NCBI GenBank assembly: GCA_028554755.1
Contig: JAPTOF010000014.1
Span: forward strand, 7,688,001 to 7,752,000
Direction of reading: 5' to 3'
DNA from: Cordia subcordata
Taxonomy: Eukaryota > Streptophyta > Magnoliopsida > Boraginales > Cordiaceae
DNA length: 64,000 nucleotides
Below, piece by piece: positions 23,011 through 34,786 of this stretch (position 1 is its first letter; every line of letters starts with the position of its first letter). The position numbers were made by a program, and so were the translations under genes. The notes below the pieces were generated by a model. It saw nothing but the letters and a program-made list of their open reading frames with translations, did no database searches and was not told where the DNA came from.

Positions 23011-25857
23011 CGAGTCACACTTCTCTTTCTCTTCACAAAAGGCTTTTTTCCTAGATCCATCCTTCTATTCCTCTTTAGCACCAAATTTTTTCAAATTAGA
23101 CAACTTGCTTTTGATACTCAACTCTATACAGCCAAACCCAAATCCCCCAATATTCAACTCATCCTTTATACTTTTCTTCATTATGGTAGCAGTCTATCCA
23201 AATATAGTCGAGTAACATCTCTTAACATTCATACATATATGTACAATCCTATCCATATAAAGGAAATGTTGAAATATCAAAGGCCATTGATAGTACCTAT
23301 CATGCTTTTGCTTCCAAGAAATAACAGAGTCAATCAATGAACTCATTGCAAATGCACACTACTTCAAATCCCTAATATTCCCCACATCATGTATATACTC
23401 TAAAATTTTCAGATTCATAAGGCTTGTTTGTTTGGGGTTGACAAGGGCTGACACCATATAAATAACAAAATTACGCTTAAAAGTATCTCTATGCCGTTGA
23501 TCTAATATTTTATTTGGCATTGAAGTAGTTCTAAGTGGTTTTGTATTAGCATTTACAACATCTTTCCTTTGAAACCACTCTCTTTTCCATTTAATAATAT
23601 ATTCTCTTATTTTTGAAAAATTTTTATTTGAAAATATTTCATTTTTTTCACCACCCAAAGGGAACCCCAATGTTTTATGAACATCCAATTCATCAGCACC
23701 ACTATATATTCTGCATTCTTAACTTATAATCTTTTACTATACGGGTTATACTGTTGACTCAATTTCCCATTCAACTCACCAGCTTCCAAAAACAACATAC
23801 ATTGAAAACTAATTTCAATAACTACATCTCTTTGATCACCATCGAGCTTATTAATGAAATCCAAAAAATTAGAAATAGGTCCTCTTGCCATGAACCCACT
23901 ATTAGCATCATCCTCATCACTCTCTTCTTTCTTTTCTTCCTTTTTAGATTTCTTCCCTTTCTTTTTTTCAAACTTCTTCTCCTCCTTACCTTTCTTCTTT
24001 TGAGCATTTTTTTTTAGACTCCTTTTTTTCCTAGCCTTTATTTTTTTCAAACTTCTTCTTTTCTTCAATACCCTTCTCCTCTTTTTTGTTTTAGCATCCT
24101 TTTTTTATTCATTTTTCTTTATTTCAAATTTTTCTCCTACATCCTTTCCTTATCCTTCTATCTATCATTTTTCTCTTCTCTATCCTTCCCCTCTTCATCA
24201 TTACCCTTCCTTGATTGATATACCTTTCTTCCAATCGTCCTCTTTGGAAAATTTTATCTCCAACGATGTTTGTTGTCATATTTTTCATCTTCTTTTTTCT
24301 TCCTCCAAAACAAATACAAGCAAGTGACTAAACATTTCATAAATAGTGTTCAAAATTCTCACAAACTTTTCATAATAACAGATGAAGAAATAACTAATAG
24401 GAACCACTAATTTCTAGTGCATAGTTTATAATAACTAAAAATAGATGAACAAATAGTTAATAGATAGTGAACAAGTAGTGCAAAGATAGTAACAAACAGT
24501 GAACACACAATTCATAGTGACCACCAATTTTATAATAACTGAAAATAGATGAAGAAAATGCATTTATAATAACAGATAAACAAACAGTTCATAGATAGTG
24601 AACAAAATAAATGCAAAGATAGTAAACAAATAGTTCATAGCAACTACCAATTTCTAGACAAATTATCCACAATTTTATTACTCAGCATTTTACCCAATTC
24701 CTAAGTCCAACTTAGAGGCATAGCCAAGACATACATTGCAAGTTTCCTCATTATCTAAATATTTACCATCTATGTATACCAATAGCAATTTGAAGATAGA
24801 GAACACACAAAGAGACAAAAGGGCAAATGCATGTTGCATTATCATAGAGTTAGAGAAATAAAGGCCACAACCAAAGTAACAAAAGCTAGGACAACACATA
24901 AAGTAGAAAATCTTTCGAAAGGAACTAAGACAAACAAAAAGCTTAGAACTTGATACATGTTCTTGTTAGTCCACGTCAACAATGAAAGTCTTGCTTCTAA
25001 TGAATTTTTTTCAAGTTAAACAAACTAAGAATTTGCTTTTTAATTAGCCAACAAAAGAGATTCCTCAGAAGCACAACTCCGCAAAAGCAATGAATTATAA
25101 GTCTAACAGGAGATGACTTTGAACTAATGATGGCATTGAGTCAAAAACATGCACTAATTTATCAAAAACAACCAAGTAGAGAGTGAATATTTAGATGTCC
25201 TAGAACTTCTTGATAAAAAATGGCCAATTTTCATCATAAGCAATTCATCATAGCAGAAATTGAATTCAAATAATGATTTAGTCAATCTTCTTGAAGCACC
25301 ACACTAAACCATATGAGAATAGTACAAATCACCAATAAAACACAATTCATATCACTTAACCACATTTTCATATTAGAAATGAACTACCGAATACATACAC
25401 TATCTTATAACTTCATCTTTCAAGTGTCAAACCATATTATTGTACTATATATAACCACTTAACTAAAATATAAAATAAATACTGAACAAACCAAAAAACA
25501 AATCTAAAAAATGGTGAACTAGTATTCTAAAAAACTAAGACCAATATACACTAAACAAAGACAAAAACAAATCAAACATACATTGAAAAGAAAAACCAAA
25601 AATATTCTAAAAATTCAGAACTACTATATACTGAACAAATAAATGCATATTGAACAAATAAATATAGTACAGGGAACAAACACGAACACAAAAATGGTGA
25701 AAAAATATAATTGTCATTCTTAAACTTGCATCTTTCGAACCCTTATCAAATCCTCACTATCATTATTACTTGAAGACCCAATACAATGAAGCTTGGCTAA
25801 TGAAGGAATATTTTCTCCCATAACGACAATTTCTCTCTTTTCGTTGTTAGACATCAT
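23011..25857 (-). pseudogene. Right copy of the broken TE-type gene unit
   Basis: Read on the minus strand from 25857, exon 1 gives MMSNNEKREIVVMGENIPSL... and stays open slightly longer than in the left copy. The downstream conserved block is better preserved here: a frame at 23688-23359 reads TLGFPLGGEKNE, IIKWKREWFQRKDVVN, TTSMPNKILD, DTFKRNFVIYMVSALVNP and MNLKILEYIHDV in order. Just upstream (24068-23724) lies a Lys-rich coil followed by ISNFLDFINKLDGDQRDVVI and FQCMLFLEAGELNGKLSQ. A frame break separates these two pieces, and I see no intact transposase or protease. The likely role of the parent protein is unknown. Confidence 0.6.
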
Positions 25858-26145
25858 AACCTTAAAAAGATTAGAGCAAAATTAGGGTTTCAAATCAAAG
25901 AAAAATAAAATAACAAGGAAGCAAAAATTGAACCAAACGTTAAGCGAAAACAAAAACCGACATTTTATAAATAACAACAGCGTAGTTTTGTTCATCGTGC
26001 GCCGTCCGTCGTACGTCGTGAACTGTGCCTCGTGCATTGTGCAGTTAGAGAGAAGTTAGGCAGAGCAAAATGCTAAGCAGGCTTCAAAATGACTCTTTAC
26101 TTCCAATTTTTTTATTTAAATAAGTGCATGATTATACATGCCCGT

Positions 26146-27267
26146 AGATCCACAATGTTGCCAATGCACCATGTGCGTGGGTGGCGTATATTTTGCGCAT
26201 TTCTTGAGCTTGTTATTACATTAATTTAGCAAGATATCCATTTAGACTCTAACAGGGATCAAATAATCTCGTGTTTGAAATTATCATTAGTAAATTTCAT
26301 TTATAACTAAATAAGATATGATTTTTTTTTAAGAAGAATATGTTGTCCAAACATTGAGATTTTCAGGAGAAATTTGAAAGCCTTGTCTAAGTAGATTTCT
26401 TATAATTAAAAAAAAAATGGATGAGATTAATCAAGCATTTTCAAGGGGCAAGCTTTATCACTCAAATTAGGTTAGTATGATTTACAACGTGAGAATAGTA
26501 GACTTTTGAGTGATCTCACATTCTCAACACACCAATGTAAGCGTACGTTTGATTTATATTTGTATCACTAGGGTTTTCTTAGCATGTGCTTCGTATGAAT
26601 TATTTTTTTTTTATGTGTTCTTCTAGTTTAATTCTAAATTGAAAATTAATTATAATATTTATCTTGTAAATCTAAAATTTTCTTATAATGTGTCCAATCT
26701 AGTTTCTAACATGAATAAAAAATTGATTTCTAAAATTCAAACCAAATTACTATATTAGTATTTCAAACGATTTTCACTCTTCTAATAGTAATTCAACTTC
26801 AAAAGTTAGTTTAAATAAAATATGTGAGGAGTCTTAAGTCATCATTGGTGTTTGGATGTGATAATATCACATTTATAAAATATTTAGAAAAAATAAAAAA
26901 CATAAAAAAATATTTAAATTAGATAAGATAATTGAGTTACTTTATTTTAGTAATTTATTATTAAATATTTAATAACAAAAATTAAATTGATCACTTTCTG
27001 AAGTAATATGAATTGATTTAGATCTTCTAAAATCATGAGGACTAACTTTAACAAATAGAAAGAAGCAAAAGAAAAAGCAAAGAAGAAAGTAATGGGGACT
27101 TGTGGAATAATTTTCTAATTTGCTAGTATTAAATAGTAATTTCTCATAAAGTAATTATTAAAAATGAAGCTTAAAAAATTGAAATCTATCAATTTGACAC
27201 CTCATAAAATTCTCTAAAAAGTGAGAAATAACTTTATTATGGAGATTATATAGATACATTATATATA

Positions 27268-27303
<36 letters not shown>

Positions 27304-30300
27304 TGTATGTATGTCTGTATGTATGTATGTATGTATGTATACATAGGCAGATAGATAAATAGATCTAAGTATAGATTTGCTTATATTTTTGCATGGGTCA
27401 TTTTTCTAATAGGTAGTTCTCTAATTCTAATTATAATTTTTTTTTAAAAAAAGTCTAATTCTAATACCAAAACTTTCAAATCAAATCGTACTTTATGTTT
27501 CTCTCATTTACATTTTGCATTCTAATTTTGAAAAAATAATACATTTTAAAAATCAAATTGAAAGGAAGAAGACCAATAGAAATGAAAAGAAAGCATAATA
27601 TAGACACTTAGTTTATAAAAATTAGCGTTGACTAATTGGATTTTAGGAATTTTAAACTCGTAGATTAATGATAACTTTTTATTCTAAACTATTTTATGAT
27701 ATCAAATCTTTTGAATTTTTAAACTCCTTTCTTTATGTGTATATTAATAATGACACCTAATCACCATATGGGACACTTTAAGACCTCTAATGCTCTTATG
27801 AGGTACAATTTTATTAGTATTATATTATAGTATATCATATATATATATATATGGATATAGATAGAAATATAGATTTGTGTTTGTTTTATTTTTCTTTAAA
27901 AAATCCTATAAATGAGATTTTTTGCATTTCTTTTATATTTTTGAATATTTATTTAGTAATTAATAAAAACGAAGACATATAGATTATAGTTAGACCATAA
28001 AAAATAATATGTACACATCTTTCAATTAATTACATTGAATACTATTGTTGATTATGGAATCAATGAGATGGGTAAATTTAATTTTATGCTAATAAAAAAA
28101 TAAAGGTCACCTCAAAAATGATGAAAGATAAGTGATGATGCATTGATGTGTCATCTTAATAAACATTATAGAGCTAATGTCTTAAAACTTTGACGTGACA
28201 TCCCTTAAAACATACCAACTTGAGTTGCAATTTTATATATAATATATAGATAGATTATAAGAAAGTTTGTGGTGAAAGTTTTGATATTTGTTTTGAACAA
28301 AAAAAGCTTAACTATGGAGAGTGAGGAGACTTCCTTTATATGGCGTGTCAACAATTCTTCCACCCAAATATGCAATAATTTTAGAAAAGCCAATTGTCAC
28401 TTCTTTTCCTTTAATTTGTATACTTCAAGCCATTATATTTTGATTATTTTTAACTTTCTTTTCTTTTCTTTTTTTGGTCAAAACTTTTATCTATTATATA
28501 TTACCAAAACTAAAACTAAAACCAGCTGGCCTATTTTGCTTCTCCCGTAAATACTAATCCAATTAGCTTTGTACGTGTGTTACTGCAGTCACCCCTCGAA
28601 TTTTGCCAAAGCATTTGTTCCCCTTATTTTGTGGATTTAATTTACACTTTTTGGTTCTTTTCTCGTCCTTTTCCCAAATTTAACCCTTCTATGTTCTATT
28701 ACCATTCATGCGCATGCGAGTTACGAAGGATGCTTTAGTAATTTCGTTTCTTCGCTTCTATTCCTTTCGGCTTTCATTACTAATTTGGCTGCCACTATGC
28801 TAGAATCGTTTCCTGTGCTACCGCGTGGTATGCTAAGTGGTCTTTCTTTAATTTATATAATTGGCTTTTCGAATATACTACTTTTTATTTTTTACATAAA
28901 AGTAATTAAAGATGATATATATCTAATATATTATATTAATAATGTTTAACATGCGAGAAAATTTAAAGAGGAATTAAACGCTTCACACATCAACTTATAA
29001 TCATTCCTATAAAAAAATATCTAAAAAAGATTTCCCAAAAAAAATTCCAAACTAGAAAATATTCAAACTAAAAAATCCTAACTAAAAAAACTGATCAACA
29101 GATTATTTTATTCAATAAAAGTGATTGACATAATCTTTAGATTAAAAAAATATATGTTTTCAATAAATTGACAAATAATTTCAAAATTATGTAAAGATAC
29201 ATATATTTTATTTATAGTTAAAACATTTTTACGGGTTTCTTTTCAAGTGACAACCACCTGACCTTTTCACATTGATTAGCTCATTCTTCCATTTTTTTTT
29301 AACTTTTGTTATCACAAACTCTCGATTTTGATTATACCACTTGAATTTAAGCCATCACTCTTTAAAAAAAATAATCTTAATTAATTGATCTACTCCCGAA
29401 ACCCTGGTGCATTCTTTGCACGTTCTCACACACAAATTGCGCATTCTTCCATCTTCGTTAACAATATTTTCTTCATTAACAATTCCATTTTTTTCATTTC
29501 TATGTGAAATTCAGTTTGTACTCAAATTAATATATCATTCAAGCCCTAAACAAATAATTTGGGAAACGTATGCTTGCACTTTCATTTAGAAATTAGAAAG
29601 TGGTTTAGTGCAGCTATTCAATCATTTTGCGACATGTACATCTTTTCTAATTGCAATCTATTATCTTAAATTAAGTATATTAATCTTAAACCTTCATCGC
29701 ATCCATGGAGCTATTCATCTTAAGTTGAAGATCCACTATTTCCTTTGACCAAAAAAAAGAAAAAAAAAAGATCCACTATTTCCTAATGTTGTTTATTTAT
29801 TTTAGTAAGTATTTACAATGCTATAAATTGTAATGCCCTTTTATATTAGTTCTCTGTGATATTTTTGTGTAGTTTATAATAGTTTGAGTTCACTGTAAGT
29901 TTAAATATTTTGGACTAATTAATTAAGCTCACTTGTGGTGATAATCCAGTGGTTGGGTGTGAGTCTCACATTGTTTTTGTGTTTGCCTTGGCTAAAGCGT
30001 GGTTGTGTCCATTTTGGGTTAATTGTATCTGGGAGCTTTTGAAGAAACAAAAAAACATATTTTTTAAGTTTAACAATTTTGACGGTTAAAAATTTTAAAT
30101 TTTTTGAGTTTTAATTTTTTTTAAAACATCATAAAAATAAGTATTGCTAAAATATACTTTTTCATGAAAATACAAAGGTATTCCAAACAGGCTCCTAATA
30201 GTATCTCTATCGAGCTTCTATTTTAAACTAAATTATAAAACTTGATCGATTTGATGATGTGATGCTATATTTTAGTGTAACCAATAGAAAATCAATAATT

Positions 30301-30764
30301 AAAATAGAGATAAAAAAAGGTCAAACGTTATTCACAAAAATATATAGCAGCATTTATTTGCTTAAAATTAGTAGCAGAAGTAATAATAATAATAATAATA
30401 ATAAGGTTTTATGGCTTATATAAATTGCTTTTGACAAAAACTCAAGAAGCTTATAAGCTAACCCCGGGAGGGGAGGGAAAAATAAAAATACTTATAAGCT
30501 TAGCCGAAAGTGAGGACTCTAAAATCTCAACTTGATAAACCCTTCGAATTTCCCTTTTTCACCGTCCAAGAACGGCTTCTCGACGCTCATAAGCAATAAA
30601 CAGGTTAGCTCATCTCTTTCTTTATCCTTTGATGAAATTCTATGCTCCCAACTTTTAGCTTTATACTATTCTCATGCAAATAATACCTTTCTATGTGGAC
30701 TAATTTCACAAATAAGTCAATCATTTGCTTTAGCTTTTGCTAGAATTATTTCACCTTCGCAAGC
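26146..30764. other. Intergenic DNA and 5' region of the rRNA methyltransferase gene
   Basis: Very AT-rich. It holds microsatellites at 27260-27342 and 27837-27852 and a (TAA)n run at 30384-30403. A stretch at 30030-30200 ends in CCAAACAGGCTCC and may be a degraded MITE. The last 230 bp carry the likely 5' UTR, with a possible UTR intron (donor CAG-GTTAGC at about 30603). No other gene can be supported. Confidence 0.45.
27260..27342. repeat. Compound microsatellite (AT)n-(GTAT)n
   Basis: An (AT)n run passes into about 16 units of GTAT with one interruption (GTCT). Such tracts mutate quickly in length. Confidence 0.95.
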
Positions 30765-32294
30765 ATGTTAAAGCAAATTTGCACCTCAAAGCCTCAATCT
30801 TTGCTCATTGGGTGTCCTCCAAAACGCTTGAATTGCACATTTACAACGAATTTCAAGGGTATTATTAATTGCAAAATAAAAGAAAACGTCCATCGTTTAT
30901 ATCCCAGAAATAGCTTAATTAAAGAGAGAAAATTGGCAGTATTTAAAAAATTTTCAACTGGCTTTTGCCCAAAAAAAGCTTTCTGGGATTATCAGTTGGT
31001 TGTTGCTAGAGGTTTGTCAAGTTCTTCTTCACAGAATGTTGGAGAAGGTGGTGGAAATACCCTGCCTTGGTTGGCAAAATCACAAGCCAAAGGAGCTAAA
31101 GGGTCTGACAATGTGGTGGCAGCGAAAGCTGGCCGGTCTTCGTGGGAGGAATCAGCAGAGAAGTTCCTAAAAGGAGGTACATCCACCTTGGACAATAAAG
31201 AAATGTATAGATCAAAAAGTTGGGGAAATAGTTATAGGGACAAAGGTGTTAGCGTTGAGGAGGAAGGAGGAGTAGAGGAGTTTGATGATCCAAGATGGGA
31301 TAAGATTAAGAATAGGTACAAGAGGATCGTCGAGGGGAAATCAGGTTCGGATAGACCAGAGTTCAGGAAATGGAGTAAGCAGGAAAACTGGGGCAGGAAG
31401 ACATGGAAAGAGGCTACTGAATCAACTGTGCCCAAACTTGTTGGTGAAGGCATATATGGGGTTGGTCCTGTTTTGGCTGCATTGTTGGCTGGAAGAAGAG
31501 AATTCTACGCATTGTATGTTCAAGAGGCACTCGATTTGAGTGGAAATAATAGGAAGAAGAAAGACAAGAAAGGGTTTGAGAAAATTTTGAGGATGGCAGA
31601 AAAAATTGGGTTAAGCAAGAAAGAGGTTTCTAAACATGATCTTAATATGGTTGCTGACAATAGGCCTCATCAGGGTTTGGTCCTGGACGCTTCCCCACTG
31701 GAAATGGTCAGTATAAAGGAACTGGAACCTGTTTCAGTTGATGAAGAGCATAGTCCCCTTTGGGTGGCGTTGGATGAGGTTACTGATCCTCAGAATTTAG
31801 GGGCAATTATTCGGTCTACTTACTTCTTTGGAGCTTCGGGGGTGGTTCTGTGTGCGAAGAACTCAGCTCCATTAAGTGGGGTGGTAAATAAAGCTAGTGC
31901 AGGCTCGCTTGAACTAATGGAGCTCAGGTCTTGCAAGAATATGATGCAGTTTTTGACGTCCTCGGCTGAAAATGGTTGGCGGGTTTTAGGAGGTTCAGTT
32001 TCTTCAAGGGCTGTTCCTTTGGATGACATTGTTCCTGGAGCTCCGACAATCCTTGTTTTGGGTAGTGAGGGAACTGGTTTAAGGCCGTTGGTAGAGAGAT
32101 CTTGCACCCAGTTGGTAAAGATTCCTGGAAATGCTCCCATGAATTTAATTACTGGGGCAGATGAAGATGCAGAAATTGCTGAGACAGACCATGAGTGCTC
32201 ATCTCAAGAATTCAGGTCCTTTATGGCAGTTGAGAGCTTAAATGTAAGTGTTGCAGCAGGTGTGCTCCTTCATCACTTAATTGGGAGCAACTAA
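30765..32294 (+). CDS. Organellar rRNA/tRNA 2'-O-ribose methyltransferase, SpoU/TrmH (MRM1-like) family
   Basis: A single 509-residue frame. The family transfers a methyl group from S-adenosylmethionine to a ribose 2'-OH and folds as a SPOUT trefoil knot. Residues 1 to about 90 are basic and Ser-rich with few acids, like a plastid or mitochondrial transit peptide. The middle is charged and Lys/Gly-rich. A SpoU substrate-binding domain spans about 228-310 (IYGVGPVLAALLAGRREFYA to PHQGLVLDAS). SpoU motif 1 is at about 334-356 (ALDEVTDPQNLGAIIRS), motif 2 at about 430-448 (LVLGSEGTGLRPLV) and motif 3 at about 487-503 (ESLNVSVAAGVLLHHL). About 30 extra residues separate the IPGNAP segment from motif 3, as I recall from plant members. 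The neighbour is ceramide glucosyltransferase, as in Arabidopsis At2g19870/At2g19880. Which rRNA site it modifies cannot be read from sequence. Confidence 0.93.
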   Translation: MLKQICTSKPQSLLIGCPPKRLNCTFTTNFKGIINCKIKENVHRLYPRNSLIKERKLAVFKKFSTGFCPKKAFWDYQLVVARGLSSSSSQNVGEGGGNTLPWLAKSQAKGAKGSDNVVAAKAGRSSWEESAEKFLKGGTSTLDNKEMYRSKSWGNSYRDKGVSVEEEGGVEEFDDPRWDKIKNRYKRIVEGKSGSDRPEFRKWSKQENWGRKTWKEATESTVPKLVGEGIYGVGPVLAALLAGRREFYALYVQEALDLSGNNRKKKDKKGFEKILRMAEKIGLSKKEVSKHDLNMVADNRPHQGLVLDASPLEMVSIKELEPVSVDEEHSPLWVALDEVTDPQNLGAIIRSTYFFGASGVVLCAKNSAPLSGVVNKASAGSLELMELRSCKNMMQFLTSSAENGWRVLGGSVSSRAVPLDDIVPGAPTILVLGSEGTGLRPLVERSCTQLVKIPGNAPMNLITGADEDAEIAETDHECSSQEFRSFMAVESLNVSVAAGVLLHHLIGSN

Positions 32295-32510
32295 TGGAGC
32301 AACAGCCAGTTGGAAGATAGCAAGTGATTGACTGATATTTTGTGGCAATTTAATTGTATTTGGGAACATGGTAATTTTACATTAAATGCAGGTGTTGCTG
32401 CGGTTTTGCTTCTTTGTCACTTAACCAGGAGCAACTACAGCAACAGTAGCCACTTGAAAGACTGCTAGGGTTTAATTGGATTTGTCTCCATGGTAACTCT
32501 GTATCAAAAA
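32238..32510 (+). repeat. Duplication of the last codons and 3' UTR of the methyltransferase gene
   Basis: The stretch 32238-32375 resembles 32383-32510. Both carry AATG(T/C)A(A/G)GTGTTGC, then CACTTAA(T/C)..GGAGCAACTA, GCAACAG..GCCA, TTGGAAGA or TTGAAAGA, and TTTAATTG(T/G)ATTTG. The first copy ends the real coding region with its stop at 32292-32294; the second has a premature stop and lies in the 3' UTR. Confidence 0.7.
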
Positions 32511-34073
32511 TTTTTTGGCCATCCTTACTGGTTACTCTAACTTAATGTGGATTGTGGCTATCCAGAATATATGGAAATTTAGCTTTGTGATTTAGCAGCA
32601 TTCTGATGAGATTCCATGGCCTTCAACACCTAAAGTGAGATGTACATAGGCATGAATAAATCAAGAAATAAGATAGATCTAGTGAAACAGTGCTTGCTGA
32701 ATGCTGATATGTTTCTTATCTTGGTTCAGTTTAGGCATAAAAGTCTACTTCTAGATCAATCAAGACTACAGCCTAGGGATAAGGATGGTTCGTGAATTAA
32801 GGCATTGTTGTCATTTGATGATCTGTGAATCTGTAGTAAGTTAAAGTTGAAAGATAAGAATGTTGGTTTCGAAATTACAAGTAGGGGAAAATTACAAAAT
32901 CTTTTTGTGATTCTGCTTCTGGCTTAGCTGGATTGAGAAGTTGGTCACATTTTTACTTGGTGTAGCCGAAGCCTTATGTTTTGAAGTGAGGAACTCAATT
33001 AGGGCAGTAAGATGTAAGATGATCTGGATAAACAATCCACACAAGGATTTCCAGGAACTCAGACTTGTTTGCTTTAACTTTGTCATTGTTTCGGCTTCTA
33101 GCCGCTACATGTTTGTATTAGTATACTATCTGTGCATCTGTTTCTGATTCAAAAACTTCTGATCATGGTCCTCTTTGTTTTAGCCAAAATTTATGAAATT
33201 GGAATGGAGATTATGTGGCTACGAATGAAGTATGAATGAGTGTGACAAAGAATAAGTAGCTAGTAAGAAAAGGTTTTGTTAATTATTCATGCAGGAAAGT
33301 ATGTGGATATAATTCGCGTGGAAATTGGTTTGACGTCATAATCTTGTTTGCTGCATGGGATCTGCCACATTCTTCCTCGTGAGAGTGCATGTTATGTGCA
33401 GGTAGCATTTTACTCTTCATGGTTTGTATTATGAGTTGTTAAAGCAATTAGGATAAAATCTATTCCCGTGAGTTGGATGCTTAACCTACCAGATGAAATT
33501 TTTTGTTTGCATGGACTGGTGTTGATGCCTCATGCGTCGCTCGATTTTATATTATACACAGTGAAACAAGTGTACAAGACAAGTACAGAGTTAGCTAATA
33601 CCCGTGGTTTCAACAACTAGAGTAACCAGCAAAACTAAAGGAGCGGTTACAAAACCAGTAAGCGTGGGGAATGACTTTGCTTGCAGGGGGTAGAAAAATT
33701 TTCTTAATTAGAGAATTATACGATCTCTTAACTTAAGAATTTTAAGTAGTTGTCGATGAAAAGAAAAAGGCTGGCGAGTCAAAAGTTTTAACTATTTTTT
33801 GAATAACTTTTTTAATCTATTTTTCAAAAGAGAAAAAAATCAAAGTTGATTATTAAAAAATAAAATAAAATAAAATTGAAGAAGCAATTATAGTCCACCC
33901 GAATCTTAGAAAATAGAAAAAACAAACTTAGCATTAAACCATAAATGGCACACCAACCTCTTATTGGGGGGAAAAGACTATAGATGAAGTGATAATTTTA
34001 ACACTAATAATTTTAAATTTTAGATAAATTGATAAATTAATATATAGGATCATAATGAACCTAGTCTCGCTGC
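32295..34073. other. 3' flank and intergenic DNA, no further gene seen
   Basis: After the duplicated 3' UTR the DNA is of mixed composition, with AT-rich tracts at 33780-34030. Short open frames exist, but none has splice support or a recognisable domain. Confidence 0.4.
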
Positions 34074-34778
34074 TAGGGATGGCAATGGGACGAGTGACTT
34101 AGGGTACCCGGCATTTACCGATCCGATTAAATCCGTCCCGTTAAGAACTCGGAACGGATCTAGAACGATTAAAAATACCTATTAGTGTTTGGGACGGAAC
34201 TAGGATTGACCCCCGGGTACCCGTATTTCCGAACCCAGTTATATATATACATGTATGTACAGATATATATGTGTGTGTATGTATATATATATAGGTGTGT
34301 GTAGGTGTTTTCATTTATTAATTAATTATAGTTTTAAGTATATAAATACATATTATATACTAAAAATTAAGAAAAAAATTTTAGTTTTTACTAGTAGTAA
34401 GGTTTGAACCCTTAACGTTTTACCCTTTAAAATTTTATTATTTTAATATATTTTAGGGATATTGTTAAGATTTTTTGGGAAAAATTATTTGATTGGTTAG
34501 TTTTTTAAAATTTGCTGATTAAATTCGCTTCCGGGGTTGAGAACATGTCTTAAATTCGGGTTCGAGACATTTCTTGTTAAAATTTTTTATTTAAATTTAA
34601 AATTTTTCTAACCGGGTTTGGGAGATTATAGGTACCCACGGGTTTGAGACGTTCTGGAAATAGGATTCTCATTTAATTTTTATCCGAGTTTGAGACAAAA
34701 ATAAGAATTAAAATACTTTCCAAGTAACTAGTTTGGAATTCTTTAATAAGTAGGATACTCATTTCGTTACCATCCCTA
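34074..34778. mobile_element. Non-autonomous hAT element, 705 bp
   Basis: The ends are TAGGGATGGCAATGGG and, at the right, CGTTACCATCCCTA, the well-known terminus of a plant hAT MITE group. The flanking 8-bp direct repeats CTCGCTGC (34066-34073) and CTCACGGC (34779-34786) match at 6 of 8 positions, the size expected for hAT. The interior has several GGGTACCC/GGGTTYGAGAC-type subterminal repeats and a TA-rich microsatellite at about 34241-34300. There is no transposase frame. Confidence 0.85.
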
Positions 34779-34786
34779 CTCACGGC

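Larger units (their letters stand above)
18390..26145. repeat. 7.75-kb inverted duplication with a spacer of about 34 bp
   Basis: The left arm (18390-22976) and the right arm (23011-26145) are reverse complements along their whole length, broken by small indels. Matching landmarks are GAGTCATTTTGAAG (left 18465, right 26083), ATGATGTCTAACAA (left 18710, right 25857), TGGTTATATATAGTAC (left 19100, right about 25443), and TGTCTAGTTTG or TGTCTAATTTG (left 22880, right about 23100). After removal of the solo LTR the left arm is about 3.26 kb against 3.13 kb for the right. Each arm carries the same gene-like unit reading inward. The outer boundaries are estimates, because similarity fades rather than stopping at a clear target duplication. 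Confidence 0.85.

Noticed and set aside
22843..23340. 165-codon frame across the palindrome centre
   Set aside because: It runs from one arm into the antisense of the other, so the second half is a mirror artefact and not a protein.
24690..24899. 69-codon frame with hydrophobic segments in the right palindrome arm
   Set aside because: It is in the intron-like part; the mirror copy in the left arm does not keep the frame.
27260..27342. CRISPR-like regular repeat
   Set aside because: It is a plain GTAT/AT microsatellite without spacers, in plant nuclear DNA.
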